Below are positions 1 to 6,593 of a DNA stretch of 6,977 bases, piece by piece; the first letter of the stretch is position 1; every line of letters starts with the position of its first letter. The notes under the pieces are model-generated. The model saw only the letters and a list, made by a program, of their open reading frames with translations, had not been told where the DNA came from and searched no databases. A program made the position numbers and the translations under genes. Source of the DNA: Spirochaetales bacterium (GTDB lineage: Bacteria > Spirochaetota > Spirochaetia > Sphaerochaetales > Sphaerochaetaceae); contig JAGABK010000079.1 in the NCBI GenBank assembly GCA_017614625.1, positions 1 to 6,977 on the forward strand. The letters run 5' to 3'.

Positions 1-1058
1 ATCATCGCGGCCTCAGGCGTGCAGTACACGCATGAGGGGATGTGGTTCATGTCCAGCTGTTTCACCTTCTTGCCGGCGATGTGGTCCGCAACCAGGAGTC
101 CCTGGGCGCTTGCCACATGGGCCAGCTGAAGCTTTCCGTTGAGGTCGCCTATGGCGTAGATTCCGGGGACATTGGTCCTGCAAAGACCGTCGACCTGGAC
201 GAAGCCCCGCCTGTCGGTCTCAACTCCTGCCTTCTCCAGACCGGCGTTCCTGCTGTTCGGTCTTCTTCCGCCAGCGATGAGGACCACATCTCCCCCGGCT
301 GTAGCAGAACTGCCGTCCGCCTTGGCGTATGTGACCTTCAGGCCTTCGGAAATGCCTGTGACCCTGACTCCGGTGAAGATCTCCACCTTGTCTTTCTTCA
401 GCTGCTTCGCAACGGCATCTGAGACTTCGGCATCCAGCGTGGCCAGGATCGAAGGCAGCATCTCGAGGATGGTCACCTTCACTCCAATTGCCGAATAGAA
501 GGATGCAAACTCGATTCCGATTACTCCTCCGCCTACGATGACTATCGAGTTGGGCTTCTCCCTGAGGTCAAGAAGACCTGTCGAATCCACCACTCCCTTA
601 AGGTCGGTTCCGGGAACCGGAATGGATGCCGGGCTGGATCCTGTGGCAAGGACTATGGCCTTGGCGGCCTTGAGGGTCTCTCCGTCGGAAAGCTCGATCG
701 TGCGTGCGTCGGCAAGCGAGCCGTGGGCCTTGAAGACCTCGACTCCGTGGTTCTTTTCAAGGAAGGCTACTCCCTTTGTAAGCCTTGCGACGACGGCGTT
801 CTTGCGTTCGATGACCTTCGCATAGTCCAGCTTCACGTCCGAGGCTGTGACGCCGAATTCGGAGGATTCCAGCGCCTGTCTGTACAGTTCCGCCGAATGG
901 AGAAGGCTCTTGGCGGGAATGCAGCCGCGGTTGAGACAGGTTCCGCCGAGGGTGTCCTCCTCGACCAGGGCCGTCTTGAGGCCGTTGTCCGCAAGCCTTA
1001 TGGCGCATTCGTATCCGCCGGGACCTCCGCCGAGAACAATTACGTCAAATTCCTTCAT
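1..1058 (-). CDS. lpdA: Dihydrolipoamide dehydrogenase (E3), N-terminal 352 residues; C-terminus beyond left edge
   Basis: This flavoprotein disulfide reductase would reoxidise dihydrolipoyl-E2 with NAD+ as the last step of the complex encoded upstream. The FAD dinucleotide-binding motif GGGPGG lies at residues 10-15. The redox disulfide motif GGTCLNRGCIPAK gives Cys41 and Cys46. A second Rossmann motif, GGGVIG, lies near residue 178 (NAD site), and an ATG-type motif (VLATGSSP) precedes it. A typical second FAD motif (YAIGDL) comes later, and the visible part ends in VYCTPEAAM at the start of the dimerisation domain. The catalytic His-Glu pair of that domain is outside the window; full length should be about 455-475 residues. 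There is no N-terminal lipoyl domain. The ATG at 1058 follows GAGGAG with good spacing and lies 10 bases after the E2 stop. The assignment to the family is firm; pairing with this complex rests on operon position. Confidence 0.95.
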   Translation of the reverse strand, partial: MKEFDVIVLGGGPGGYECAIRLADNGLKTALVEEDTLGGTCLNRGCIPAKSLLHSAELYRQALESSEFGVTASDVKLDYAKVIERKNAVVARLTKGVAFLEKNHGVEVFKAHGSLADARTIELSDGETLKAAKAIVLATGSSPASIPVPGTDLKGVVDSTGLLDLREKPNSIVIVGGGVIGIEFASFYSAIGVKVTILEMLPSILATLDAEVSDAVAKQLKKDKVEIFTGVRVTGISEGLKVTYAKADGSSATAGGDVVLIAGGRRPNSRNAGLEKAGVETDRRGFVQVDGLCRTNVPGIYAIGDLNGKLQLAHVASAQGLLVADHIAGKKVKQLDMNHIPSCVYCTPEAAM

Positions 1059-1068
1059 ATCGTTCTCC

Positions 1069-2406
1069 TCAGATCATCATGTCCGGGTTCTGCAGGTAGT
1101 TCTTGACCGCCTTGAGGAACTTCGCGGCGTCCGCGCCGTCGATGATGCAGTGGTTGTAGCTCAGTCCCAGCGTGCAGATGGGTCTGATCACGATGCTGTC
1201 CTCTCCGTCGGCGTTTGTCACGACCACCGGCTTCTTGTCGATCTTTCCGACCGACAGGATCGCCGACTCAGGCGGGTTGATCCTTGCGATGAAGTAGTCG
1301 ATGTCGAACATTCCCAGAGATGTGACGGTGAACGTTCCTCCGTGGTAGTCGGCCTCGGTGAGGGCGCCGTTCCTGGCCTTGGCGACCAGATCCGCAGACA
1401 CCTTGGCGATGTTCTTCAGGCCGATGATGTCGGCGTCCTTGATGACGGGAACAATCAGTCCGTTGGGTACGGATACGGCGTTTCCGATGTTTACCGCGTC
1501 ATGGTAGACGATGTTGTTGCCGTCCACCGAGGCATTGACGATCGGGAACTCCTTGAGTGCCTGGGCGCAGACGCGGATGATGATGTCGTTGAACGAGATC
1601 TTGATGTCCGCAGCCTTGTACTTTGCCCTGAGAGCCATGGCGGCGGTCATATCCACATCGATGAAGTGGCAGGCCTGGACGTTGTTGTTCTTGCTTGCCG
1701 TCATGTTGCGGGCTATGGCCTTCCTCATGGCGTTCATGGGAACGACCTTGTCGCCTCTGGATGCCGCAGGAGCGGCTGCCGGGGCGGCTTCGCATGCCAG
1801 GTCGGCTGCGGTGATCTTTCCGTTCACGCCGCTTCCCTGAACTCCTTCAAGGCTCCTGCCCTCTGCCGCTGCGATGTTCTTCGCAAGCGGAGTGGCTTTC
1901 CTGCCTGCTGCGATTGCAGCAAGGACATCCTTCTCGATGACATATCCGTCCGGACCGGTTCCCTTGATTGCATTGACATCAAGGCCGTTCTCCTCGGCTC
2001 TCATCTTCGCTCTGGGAGATGCGACCTGCATGCCCTGGGGGAGAGATGTAGGTTTTTCCTCAATTCGTGGGGTTTGATCGGACTCTTGGGACTCATGACA
2101 CTCATGGGACTCATTACTTTCATGACACTCTTCCCCGCACTGTGCAAGCAATCCGGAGATATCCTCTCCCGGCTCACCGATTATGGCGATGGGCTTGGTG
2201 ATGGGCACAGTATCTCCCTCGGGATGCAGGATCTTGAGGACTGTTCCGGTTGCGGTGGAATCCATTGTGATCGTCAGCTTATCTGTCTCCATCTCGAAGA
2301 GAGGCTCGCCCTCGGTGGCCTTGCCGCCTTCCTTGACGATCCAGTTGACGATGACGCCTTCTTCCATCAGAAGGCCCTGTTTGGGCATTATAACTATCGA
2401 AGCCAT
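1069..2406 (-). CDS. acoC: Dihydrolipoamide acyltransferase (E2) of acetoin-dehydrogenase-type complex
   Basis: This core subunit takes the acyl group from E1 on a swinging lipoyl arm and transfers it to CoA. The 445-residue protein reads in order: lipoyl domain (about 1-80, METDK motif with lipoylation Lys43); a polar hinge with a triplet repeat (residues 92-109, Glu plus Ser/Cys plus His/Asn/Gln); a peripheral subunit-binding domain (about 128-165, SPRAK...GTGPDG...DV); a second, more diverged copy (about 170-204, TPLAK...GSGVNG...DL); an Ala/Pro linker (205-217); and the catalytic acyltransferase domain (219-445). The catalytic HxxxD motif is NHCIIDG, with His419 and Asp423. The ATG at 2406 follows AGGAGG four bases upstream and is 9 bases from the E1-beta stop. 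Acetoin rather than pyruvate specificity is inferred from the neighbours and the AcoR-like regulator; E2 sequence alone does not decide it. Confidence 0.94.
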   Translation of the reverse strand: MASIVIMPKQGLLMEEGVIVNWIVKEGGKATEGEPLFEMETDKLTITMDSTATGTVLKILHPEGDTVPITKPIAIIGEPGEDISGLLAQCGEECHESNESHECHESQESDQTPRIEEKPTSLPQGMQVASPRAKMRAEENGLDVNAIKGTGPDGYVIEKDVLAAIAAGRKATPLAKNIAAAEGRSLEGVQGSGVNGKITAADLACEAAPAAAPAASRGDKVVPMNAMRKAIARNMTASKNNNVQACHFIDVDMTAAMALRAKYKAADIKISFNDIIIRVCAQALKEFPIVNASVDGNNIVYHDAVNIGNAVSVPNGLIVPVIKDADIIGLKNIAKVSADLVAKARNGALTEADYHGGTFTVTSLGMFDIDYFIARINPPESAILSVGKIDKKPVVVTNADGEDSIVIRPICTLGLSYNHCIIDGADAAKFLKAVKNYLQNPDMMI

Positions 2407-2415
2407 GACGCCTCC

Positions 2416-3399
2416 TCAGTCCTTGTAAAGGGTCTTCCTGCAGGCTGCGACGATCTCATCCACGCTCGGGATGACCGCCTGCTCCAGTCCGAGGTTGAAC
2501 GGAAGCGGACATGCCTTTGCTCCGAGGCAGATCGGAGATGCGTCCAGATATCTGAAGGCCTGCTCGCATACGCGGGATGCCACTTCGGTGCTCCATCCGT
2601 TGTTCCTGTGGGCCTCGTGGGCGATCACGATGCGACCTGTCTTCTTGACGCTGTTGATGACCGTGTCGTAGTCGAACGGAACCAGTGTCCTGGGATCGAT
2701 GACCTCGGCGCTGATGCCTTCCTTCTCGAGGATCTCGGCAGCCTCAAGGGCCTTGTTGACGTAAAGCAGGTTGGCGACGATCGTTACATCGGAGCCTTCC
2801 CTTCTGATCCTGGCCTTTCCGAACGGAATTGCGAACTCGGGATCGTCTGGTACTTCGCCCTTGGAGAGATAGAGTGCCTTGTGCTCGAAGAAGCACACCG
2901 GGTTGTCATCCCTGATTGCGGTGCGCAGGAGTCCTGCTGCATCCTCAGCCGTGGAAGGACATACGACCTTCAGGCCGGGCATGTGGACGAAGATGCTCTC
3001 GACGCTCTGCGAATGGGTCGCGGCGTTTCCTCTTCCGGTACCCTGCTGGCTTCTGATGACAAGGGGTATCTTGGCGTTTCCGCCGAAGACGTATCTGGTC
3101 TTTGCGACCTGGTTGAAAAGCTGGTCGGCGCAGACGAATGCGAAGTCCCAGTACATGAGCTCGGCCACCGGTCTCATTCCGGCGCAGGCTGCTCCGAGAG
3201 CGGCGCCCACGAAGGCTGATTCCGAGATGGGAGTATTCCTGACCCTGTCAGTTCCGAATTCCTTGTATAGATCGCGCGTGCATCCGAAGACTCCGCCGAG
3301 CTTCTCGACATCCTCGCCCATGACGAATACTTTCTCGTCCCTTCTCATCTCTTCGGCGAGTGTACGGTTTATTGCCTGTGCATATGTAAGTAATGCCAT
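2416..3399 (-). CDS. acoB: Acetoin-dehydrogenase-type E1 component, beta subunit
   Basis: This is the beta subunit of the heterotetrameric TPP-dependent E1. It pairs with the alpha subunit encoded just upstream to decarboxylate a 2-oxoacid or cleave acetoin, then reductively acylates lipoyl-E2. At 327 residues it has normal length. The family pattern is complete: MALLTYAQAINRTL at the N-terminus, GEDVEKLGGVFG at 28-39, and NTPISESAFVGAALGAA, in which Glu60 is the residue expected to contact the TPP aminopyrimidine ring. These are followed by the GNAATHSQS loop and, in the C-terminal transketolase-type domain, VIDPRTLVPFD and HEAHRNNGWSTEVA. The ATG at 3399 has a strong AAGGAGG site, and the gap to the E1-alpha stop is 25 bases. 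AcoB, PdhB and BkdB are close relatives; acetoin use is inferred from context. Confidence 0.94.
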   Translation of the reverse strand: MALLTYAQAINRTLAEEMRRDEKVFVMGEDVEKLGGVFGCTRDLYKEFGTDRVRNTPISESAFVGAALGAACAGMRPVAELMYWDFAFVCADQLFNQVAKTRYVFGGNAKIPLVIRSQQGTGRGNAATHSQSVESIFVHMPGLKVVCPSTAEDAAGLLRTAIRDDNPVCFFEHKALYLSKGEVPDDPEFAIPFGKARIRREGSDVTIVANLLYVNKALEAAEILEKEGISAEVIDPRTLVPFDYDTVINSVKKTGRIVIAHEAHRNNGWSTEVASRVCEQAFRYLDASPICLGAKACPLPFNLGLEQAVIPSVDEIVAACRKTLYKD

Positions 3400-3424
3400 A
3401 ATTCCTCCTTAGACTCCGTGACGG

Positions 3425-4390
3425 TCAACCTTCGAAAAACACATCGTCAGTGACATGTGCGGGATCCGGCTGCGGGCTGTTCTCAGCGAACTCGACTGCC
3501 TTGGCCATTTCGGCGGCGGCCTCGTCCTGGATCTTCTTCAGCGTCGCGGCGCTGGCGAGCTTGTTCTTCTTGATGTACTCGGCGAACAGCTTGATGGGGT
3601 CGCGGTTCGTCTTCCAGTCCTCCACTTCCTCACGGCTGCGGTAGACTTCCGGGTCACCTGTCCAGTGTCCGCGCCAGCGGTATGTCTTGCACTCGAGGAG
3701 CGTGGGGCCCTCGCCTGCCAAAGCGCGCTTCTTGGCCCTTTCGAAAGCCTCGTAGACCGCCACTGCGTCGTTGCCGTCTACGACCTCGCCCGCGATTCCG
3801 TATCCCTTGGCCCTGTCGGCGATGTTCTCGACGGATGTCGACTGCCATGTGGGGACTGTCAGTCCGAACTGGTTGTTCTCACAGATGAAGATGACGGGCA
3901 GTTTCCAGACTGCGGCGAGGTTGATGGACTCGTGGAACGTTCCCTGGTTGGAGGCTCCGTCGCCGAAGAACGAAACGGATACGTTCTTCCTCTTCTGCAT
4001 CTGGATCGCAAGTCCTCCGCCTACGGCGATGGGGATTCCGCCGCCGACTATTGCGTTGGCGCCCAGGTTGCCTTTCTTGAAGTCCGCGATGTGCATCGAG
4101 CCGCTTCTGCCCTTGCAGTAGCCTGTGGCCTTGCCCATGAGCTCCGCCAGAGCCCTGTCCAGGCTCGCTCCCTTGGCGATGCAGTGGCCGTGGCCCCTGT
4201 GCGTCGAGGTGATGTAGTCTTCATCGGAAAGCTGCGAGCAGACGCCTGCCGCAATCGCCTCCTCTCCGGTGTACAGATGAACGGATCCGCGGAGCTTGTT
4301 CTGTGTGAACAACGTCCACGCGGTCTCCTCGAAATCACGTATCTCGTTCATCTTCCTGTAAATCCAAAGGGCTGTTTCCTTTTTTATCAT
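3425..4390 (-). CDS. acoA: Acetoin-dehydrogenase-type E1 component, alpha subunit (TPP-dependent)
   Basis: This is the alpha subunit of the E1 dehydrogenase and carries most of the thiamine diphosphate and Mg2+ site. With the start at 4390 it is 321 residues. The TPP motif begins GDGASNQG (143-150) and ends in CENN (170-173), a normal spacing. LYTGEEAIAAGV and STHRGHGH at 62-69 are typical of the AcoA/PdhA family, as are the YCKGRSGSMH loop and the C-terminal RWRGHWTGDPEVYRSREE segment. The frame stays open to an ATG at 4423, but that start would lie inside the end of the dehydrogenase gene; the ATG at 4390 has GGAGG seven bases upstream and gives the usual family N-terminus (MIKKETALWIYRKM). 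The gap from the dehydrogenase stop is 19 bases. The short length and motif wording look more like AcoA than PdhA, but substrate is inferred. Confidence 0.94.
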   Translation of the reverse strand: MIKKETALWIYRKMNEIRDFEETAWTLFTQNKLRGSVHLYTGEEAIAAGVCSQLSDEDYITSTHRGHGHCIAKGASLDRALAELMGKATGYCKGRSGSMHIADFKKGNLGANAIVGGGIPIAVGGGLAIQMQKRKNVSVSFFGDGASNQGTFHESINLAAVWKLPVIFICENNQFGLTVPTWQSTSVENIADRAKGYGIAGEVVDGNDAVAVYEAFERAKKRALAGEGPTLLECKTYRWRGHWTGDPEVYRSREEVEDWKTNRDPIKLFAEYIKKNKLASAATLKKIQDEAAAEMAKAVEFAENSPQPDPAHVTDDVFFEG

Positions 4391-4404
4391 TTGATATCCT
4401 CCAT
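4390..4404 (-). promoter_or_regulatory. Ribosome-binding site fixing the E1-alpha start
   Basis: Read on the minus strand, TGGAGGATATCAAATG places GGAGG seven bases before the ATG at 4390. This site selects 4390 over the in-frame ATG at 4423, which lacks a comparable site and would overlap the preceding gene. Confidence 0.75.
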
Positions 4405-4409
4405 CAGAC

Positions 4410-5461
4410 TCAGTCCCCGACAACGCCGTTGGGCATTATGAGGGCCTTGTACACTTTCTTACCTATAACGGCATCGAATGCCGATTTCCATTCATCCAGA
4501 CCGACCTTCATCGAGACATAGGGCGAGAGGTCGAGCTTCTTCTGGGCCAGCAGCTCCAGCGTGATCTTCCAGGACGAGACCGTGGAAGAGTTGGCCGGGA
4601 TATAGGTCACTTCCCTGTCGAAGATCCCGTCCAGCCTGAACGGAACCTTGCCGCCGAAAAGACCCATCTGCAGATGCGTTCCCATGGGCTTGATGACCTT
4701 GAGACATGTGTCCAGAGAAGGAACCACGCCGGCGCAGTCGCATGTGATGTCCGCTCCGCCCAGACTTATGGCCTTCAGGACCTCCTCGAGGTCGGCCGTA
4801 TTGGTGACGACCACATCCGCATTCCCTATCGCCTTGGCGAACTCGAGCTTCTCGCGGTCCACTTCGATTCCGGAGAGGATCACATGGGCTCCGCGCAGCC
4901 TGAAGGCCTTGGCGCACAGCTGGCCGATGATTCCGGGGCCGCTTACCACGACGACATCGCCTGGCTTGACGTCAACCTTCTCATAGACACCGTGCACGAC
5001 GCATGCAAGAGGCTCGGCCAGGGCATAAGGGACGAGCGAACGCTCGTCGGCGCCCTTGTCGGCTACCTCCATGTATATTTTGCGGGAACGACAACATAGT
5101 TTGCCATGGCTCCGTTGCGGTGCGAACCTATGGATTTCCTCTGCCTGCAAAGGGTTACGGCTCCGGCCCTGCACTCGCGGCAGCTTCCGCAGCTGTAGCA
5201 TGCCGGAAGGCTCACCACCCAGTCGCCGGCCTTGAGCTTTCCCGTGTCGCCGCAGGTCTCTACTATCTGGCCTATGTATTCATGGCCCAGGGCCACGGGC
5301 ATGGTGACCGAGCGCTCATCCTTTATCGCATGGATGTCGCTCGCGCAGATGCCTGCGGCCAGGACCTTCACAAGGCACTCGCCCTCTTTCGGCGTGGGAT
5401 CGGGAAGCTCCATCAGAGCCACGCCGTCGGGACCGAGCGCGTATTTGACAACACCTTTCAT
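4410..5461 (-). pseudogene. Zinc-dependent medium-chain alcohol/polyol dehydrogenase, interrupted by a -1 frameshift
   Basis: In intact form this would be an NAD(P)-dependent dehydrogenase of about 350 residues, of the sorbitol/threonine/2,3-butanediol dehydrogenase group. The first piece (5461 down to a TAG at 5063, 132 residues) has catalytic zinc ligands Cys39 (GICASD), His60 and Glu61 (GHE), and four structural-zinc cysteines at 91, 94, 97 and 105 with CxxCxxCx7C spacing. The rest lies in another frame, from about 5080 to the TGA at 4410. It begins near MEVADKG, then AEPLA (further zinc-site Glu), the nucleotide-binding SGPGIIG, and a normal C-terminus. The join falls at minus-strand GCAAAATATACATGG (5083-5069); adding one base there restores a continuous protein (for example AKYIMEV). 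The ATG at 5461 has GGAGG five bases upstream and follows the transaldolase stop by 13 bases. It may be a true pseudogene, a sequencing indel, or, less likely, a recoded gene. Beside acetoin genes a butanediol/acetoin role is plausible, but the substrate is unknown. Confidence 0.88.
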
Positions 5462-5474
5462 CGCGTCCTCCGGA

Positions 5475-6521
5475 TCAGAACCATCTGTCGGACTTGGAAG
5501 CCTGATAAGTCTCGAGCGGGACCCATCCGGTCCACAGGAACTGCGAGAGAGTCTTCTGCGTCACGCCGAAGGTAATGAACTCCTCGGGCTTCAGGCCGCC
5601 TTCCTCGTAGGCCTTGACGAACTCGGGGATTGCATAGAGCTTGTCGATTATCGACTGCGGGATCTCCTCGTCGATGTGGCAGACCCTCTCCGGATCGGCC
5701 TCGATGGCCATCTTCTGGATCCTTGCCTGCAGCGAGAACGTCATGTCTGCGCCTGCCATGGCGGTCAGGTGATGGACTCCCCTGAGACCTGCGGGCATGA
5801 CCTTGGCAGGGATTCCCTTCTCCTTGAAGAGCCTGTAGACCTTCTTGCAGATGGCGTTTCCGGCGTTCTTGATAAGCTCCGGGTCGATGCCGATGTTGTT
5901 GTCCTTGGCGACCTCGATGAGGTACTCGTCAAGTCTTCCGCCCTGCTGGACGACGAAGATCGGCTTGGGTTTGATGCCGTTGGCGATGGCCTTGGCACGG
6001 CCCTTCATGTAGGCCTCGCCCACCGCCATGGCCTGTGAGACCGAGAAGTTCAGCGTGGTGCAGACGGCCGTTCCGCGGGATGCAAGCAGCTCGATGAGCG
6101 GCAGCGCGGACATGATCGAAGGGGTCTTGACCGAGATGTTGTCGGCCCATGAGGCATAGCGCAGGCCCTGGGCGATCATCTTCTCGGAATCGTTGCAGAT
6201 GGTCGGGTCCAGCTGTCCCAGCGCGTAGCCGTTCTCTCCGTCGGTCTCCTTGAAGACCTTGTCGAACTTCTTCGCAGCATAGGTGGCCACCATCTGAAGC
6301 AGGGCCTCCGCCCTCTCGGCGGGCGTCAGGTCCTTGGGGATCTTGTCTACCTCAGGCTGCCAGAACTCGGGCACGGCCTGAAGGGTCTTGTAGGTGAGAA
6401 CAGGGTTCGTCGTGACACCCAGCGCACCGTTTTCAATCGCTTCGTCAATTTCCGAAGGAATCGCAGAATCATGCCAGAATTTTGTAGGCGTACATTTGGT
6501 CAACCATTGTAAGTAATTCAC
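5475..6521 (-). CDS. Transaldolase-family protein, possibly an aldolase; first gene of the operon
   Basis: This 348-residue class I aldolase-fold protein is predicted to form a Schiff base with a ketose. Visible family marks are Asp18 (WHDSAIP), VTTNP at 36-40, Lys132 in NISVKTP (the Schiff-base lysine), the strand and helix TLNFSVSQAMAVGEA, GGRLDEY, and an Arg in AGLRGVHHL; the last two correspond by eye to the phosphate-binding arginines of transaldolase. At the position of E. coli TalB Glu96 this protein has Gln103 (LGQLDPTICNDS), as in fructose-6-phosphate aldolase, and TalB Phe178 also appears replaced by Gln. That pattern suggests aldol cleavage rather than dihydroxyacetone transfer, though the alignment is by eye. 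The protein is longer than TalB (317) and FSA (220). The GTG start at 6521 is supported by GGAGG six bases upstream; the nearby ATG is out of frame. Its place at the head of an acetoin-type operon is unusual, and the true substrate is unknown. Confidence 0.87.
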   Translation of the reverse strand: MNYLQWLTKCTPTKFWHDSAIPSEIDEAIENGALGVTTNPVLTYKTLQAVPEFWQPEVDKIPKDLTPAERAEALLQMVATYAAKKFDKVFKETDGENGYALGQLDPTICNDSEKMIAQGLRYASWADNISVKTPSIMSALPLIELLASRGTAVCTTLNFSVSQAMAVGEAYMKGRAKAIANGIKPKPIFVVQQGGRLDEYLIEVAKDNNIGIDPELIKNAGNAICKKVYRLFKEKGIPAKVMPAGLRGVHHLTAMAGADMTFSLQARIQKMAIEADPERVCHIDEEIPQSIIDKLYAIPEFVKAYEEGGLKPEEFITFGVTQKTLSQFLWTGWVPLETYQASKSDRWF

Positions 6522-6532
6522 TGTAGTCCTCC
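6519..6532 (-). promoter_or_regulatory. Ribosome-binding site deciding a GTG start for the transaldolase-like gene
   Basis: On the minus strand GGAGGACTACAGTG places GGAGG six bases before GTG. No in-frame ATG lies near it. With the predicted sigma-54 start at about 6535, the Shine-Dalgarno begins only a few bases into the transcript, giving a leader of about 14 bases. Confidence 0.7.
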
Positions 6533-6545
6533 AACCTTATATTCA

Positions 6546-6562
6546 TGCATATTCCATGCCAA
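6546..6562 (-). promoter_or_regulatory. Sigma-54 (-24/-12) promoter of the operon
   Basis: On the minus strand the sequence TTGGCATGGAATATGCA matches the sigma-54 consensus YTGGCACGRNNNTTGCW at nearly every position. The invariant GG (6560-6559) and GC (6548-6547) are separated by exactly ten bases. Transcription is expected to start at about 6535, just ahead of the GGAGG of the first gene. The divergent AcoR-like activator, whose family acts with sigma-54 RNA polymerase, supports the call. Transcription from such a promoter should depend strictly on the activator. Confidence 0.82.
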
Positions 6563-6593
6563 CACTGTTTCAGGCCGTCCTGATACACATTCT

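Noticed and set aside
847..3219. 790-codon plus-strand open frame antisense to the E3, E2 and E1-beta genes
   Set aside because: It lies opposite three well-supported genes, its translation has no recognisable domain, and long antisense frames are common in GC-rich coding DNA. It spans operon junctions, as no real gene here would.
1..4390. Housekeeping pyruvate or branched-chain 2-oxoacid dehydrogenase complex
   Set aside because: The subunits are related and this cannot be fully excluded, but the short E1-alpha, gene order, sigma-54 promoter and AcoR-like regulator fit an inducible acetoin-type system better.
4391..4423. Longer E1-alpha with 11 extra N-terminal residues
   Set aside because: It would overlap the dehydrogenase end, lacks a good ribosome-binding site, and its extra residues read through the Shine-Dalgarno of the better start at 4390.
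3455..4441. 328-codon plus-strand open frame opposite E1-alpha
   Set aside because: It is a shadow of the E1-alpha codons, with low-complexity residue use, no family motif, and a conserved TPP enzyme on the other strand.
5063..5090. Classical programmed -1 frameshift site in the dehydrogenase
   Set aside because: No X-XXY-YYZ heptamer is present in the zero frame (the context is GCA-AAA-TAT), no clear downstream stem-loop was seen, and this family is not known to use recoding. Simple P-site slippage on AAA remains a minor possibility.
4410..5201. Independent 263-residue protein starting at 5201
   Set aside because: Residues encoded from 5201 to about 5083 are the off-frame reading of the first half of the dehydrogenase and resemble nothing. 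Only the part after about 5080 is family sequence, so this is the second half of a frameshifted gene.
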